DNA of 64,000 nt from Tridacna crocea (taxonomy: Eukaryota > Mollusca > Bivalvia > Cardiida > Cardiidae). Of the stretch, positions 61,819 through 64,000 are shown one piece after another (positions within the stretch are counted from its first letter, which is position 1; every line of letters begins with the position of its first letter). The notes under the pieces are model-generated. The model had not been told where the DNA came from and did no database searches. It worked only from the letters and a program-made list of their open reading frames with translations. Location: contig OX031062.1 of the NCBI GenBank assembly GCA_943736015.1, forward strand, positions 55,602,962 to 55,666,961, read 5' to 3'. A program made the translations under genes and the position numbers.

Positions 61819-63278
61819 TTAGCTCACCTGAGCACAACGTGCTCAAGGGGAGCTTTTAGGATCACCCGGTGTCCGTCGTCCGTCGTGCGTCGTCCGTCGT
61901 GCGTCAGTGCGTCGTGCGTGGTGCGTCGTCAACAATTCTTTAAACATCAACTCCTCCTAAACCGCCGGGCGGATTTGGACCAAACTTGGCTGGAATGTTC
62001 CTTGGGAGGTCCTCTTTAAAAATTGTTCGCAGAATTTGATTCCATCAAAAACTCTGGTTGCCATGGCAACGAAATGGAATTTTTTAGCAAATTCTTTAAA
62101 AATCTTCTTCTCTGAAACCGCTGGCCAGATTTTAAAATAATTTCACACAGATGTTCCTTAGGTGACCCTTTTCAAAAATTGTTGGTGAAATTTTGATCCG
62201 TCAAGAAACATGGCTCTGGTGAATGGGGGCTTCTTGCACTGTACAGAAATGAAGAAATTCTTAAAAATTCTTCTTCTCTGTAACCGCTGGTCAGATTTTA
62301 AAATAATTTCACAGAGATGTTCCTTGGATGACCCTTTTCAAAAATTGTTCGCGAAATTTTGATCTGTCGAGAAACATGGCTCTGGTGAATGGGGGCTTCT
62401 TGCACTATACAGAAATGAAGAAATTCCTAAAAATTCTTCTTCTCAGAAACCGCTGGTTAGATTTTGAAATAATTTCACAGACTTGTTCCTTGGGTTACCC
62501 TTTTCAAAAATTGTTCGCGAAATTTTGATTGGTCAAGAAACATGGCTCTGGTGAATGGGGGCTACTTGCACTGTATAGAAATGAAGAAATTCTTGAAAAT
62601 TCTTCTTCTCTGAAATGGCTGGACAGATTTTGAAATAATTTCACAGAGATGTTCCTTGGGTGACCCTTTTCTAAAATTGTTCGCAAAATTTTGATTGGCC
62701 AAGAAACATGGCTCTAGTGAATGGGGGCTACTTGCACTATATGGAAATGAAGAAATTCTTGAAAATTCTTCTTCTCTGAAACCTGTGGTCAGATTTTAAA
62801 ATAATCTGACAGAGATGTTCCTTGGGGGACCCTTTCCAAAAGCTGTACATATAATTTTGATCCATCAAGAAACATGGCTCTTGTGAATGGGGGCTACTTG
62901 CACTATATGGACATGATGAAATTCTTTAAAATTCTTTTTTCTCTGAAACCCCTGGTCAGATTTTCAAATTATTTCAGAGAGATGTTCCTTGGGTGACCCT
63001 TTTCAAAACTTGTTCGTAAATTTTGATCCATCAAGAAATATGGCTCTCATGGATGGGGGCTACTTGCTCTTATACAGAAATGAAGAATTCTTAAAAATTC
63101 TTCTTTTTGAAACTGATGGTCAGATTTCGAAATGACTTTTACAGGTGACCTTTTGAAAATTGCTTGGCAAAATTATAAATTTGGTTCCAATGTTTCAATA
63201 CCTGAAAAAAAAAAAAAGACTATGGTCATCTCAAAAATTCAGGTGAGCGATCCAGGGCCATCTTGGCCCTCTTGTTTT
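61819..63278 (+). mobile_element. helentron-like element with 166-bp tandem core, copy 2
   Basis: Same ends as 6694-8121. Anchors CTCTGGTGAA or variants at 62214, 62380, 62546, 62712, 62878 and 63044, exactly 166 bp apart each time. Its first 200 bases (GTGTCCGTCGTCCGTCGTGC and CTCCTCCTAAACCGCCGGGC) carry a few more CGTC repeats than copy 1. It lies in PMCA intron 5. Confidence 0.85.
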
Positions 63279-63748
63279 AATGCAGCTATATTTAGATTTT
63301 TTTGATTTGTTATCTAGACTACCCCCTCTTCAAAATCACCCGCTACAATTTTCTGCAAACTTCTATAAATGTTCTGTTCTGAAACCTTTTTGAGAATTAT
63401 AGATAGAATTTCAATCCTTTGAATACAAACAGTAGCCTGTTAATATGCTGTAAATGGATCAAAGGGAAACAACCCAATTTTTTTATTGGCACCTTTTGAA
63501 ACTTTTTATCTGTCTTGATCATTTGACATAATTACTTGACCTATGCTCTGTAAAAAAGGGGGCCAAAATGTATCTGGTGAAAGTATTGACCAAGGTCAGC
63601 CTGTAGAGTCTGCGCAGGGTCACCCACGCCAAATTTTTTTTGCTATTGGTCAATTTTGTCTGTCATAGGACCAATCTACTTCAAGGTTCAATTGGTTGTT
63701 TGACAAACTGAGTTTTATTGATCCATGCTTATGCGATGGCTTGTTTGT
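63279..63748. other. no gene or repeat recognised
   Basis: Intron 5 sequence without a family signature. Confidence 0.4.
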
Positions 63749-63982
63749 TATAACTCTTTCCCATACAATGATGACTTTTAATGATTCTGGGAAAGAAGCC
63801 TTCTGAAAACATTGTGGGAAAAAGGAGAAAATGCTGGTAACCAGCATTTTCTCCTATTCCCACAATGTTTTCTACCCTATCAAAGAAACATGGCACTATT
63901 TGAACCGCATTGAAATTGCCGTCTGCAAATGCTTTCAATTTGGACAAGGCTAAGATTTTTTTTTGTCTGGTAAAAGGATAAT
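63749..63982 (-). mobile_element. PBM copy
   Basis: Borders mutated (ATAA, ATAA). R arm, perfect core and complete L arm with CATTGAAATTGCCGTCTGC. Confidence 0.85.
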
Positions 63983-64000
63983 GCATCATTGAGATGCATT

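Noticed and set aside
61337-62019. Frames of 73 and 104 codons in intron 5
   Set aside because: They sit on a dispersed repeat and the start of the helentron-like element, with no recognisable domain.

Overview
The window is an intron-rich, repeat-packed piece of an animal genome, most likely a bivalve mollusc. The support is indirect: AT-rich unique DNA, long introns with GT/AG borders, and several repeats I recognise as typical of bivalve DNA. These include elements opening TTTTAGCTCACCTGAGC and closing in a GGCC hairpin plus CTTGTT, tRNA-headed SINEs, and a tandem unit built on AGAGGCCACATTTTCAGCC. I cannot name the species.

Only one protein gene is convincing: the 5' part of a plasma-membrane calcium-transporting ATPase (PMCA, ATP2B family) on the + strand. 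Five coding exons lie at 32038-32203, 44279-44461, 46748-46999, 59606-59731 and 60886-61047. Together they encode about the first 296 residues: the N-terminal cytosolic tail, TM1, an acidic outside loop, TM2, and the actuator domain with its LTGES loop. Every exon join seen is phase 1, and exons 2-5 are each a multiple of three bases. The first coding exon begins with a 3' splice site and 5' UTR, so at least one non-coding exon lies further upstream. The catalytic, ATP-binding, channel and calmodulin-binding parts lie beyond the right edge.

The rest of the window is dominated by one family, called PBM here: a non-autonomous element of piggyBac type. About 100 intact, nested or decayed copies are visible. 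An intact copy is about 230 bp. It has a TTAA target duplication, short inverted ends (CCCTTTACCA/TGGTAAAGGG), two different arms (L and R), and a near-perfect 67-bp central palindrome. Strand is given as + when the L arm (ACCAAACGACAAAATTTTAG) comes first and - when the R arm (ACCACACAATCCC) comes first. The common core ends in GCTGGT(T/A)ACCAGC. Subtypes: B has a GCTCGT.ACGAGC core and different arms, C has that core in A-type arms, and D begins CCCTTTCCCAAACAATCCC. No transposase is present.

Layout: 1-31.9 kb is non-coding upstream DNA (PBM copies, a 25-bp minisatellite, two helentron-like elements, one hAT-like element). 32-44.3 kb is exon 1 and intron 1. 44.3-47 kb holds exons 2 and 3. 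47-59.6 kb is intron 3. 59.6-61 kb holds exons 4 and 5, pressed between mobile elements. 61-64 kb is the start of intron 5 with a second 166-bp-period element.

The most interesting pattern is how close the mobile elements come to the splice signals without breaking them. PBM right ends (GGTTAA, AGTTAA, GGGCTAA) lie 27-32 bases before exons 1, 3 and 5, in the branch-point window. Exon 4 has the end of an inverted-repeat element running into its pyrimidine tract and a SINE 16 bases after its donor. The gene's transcript should also carry dozens of perfect RNA hairpins. Coordinates of decayed repeats are approximate.
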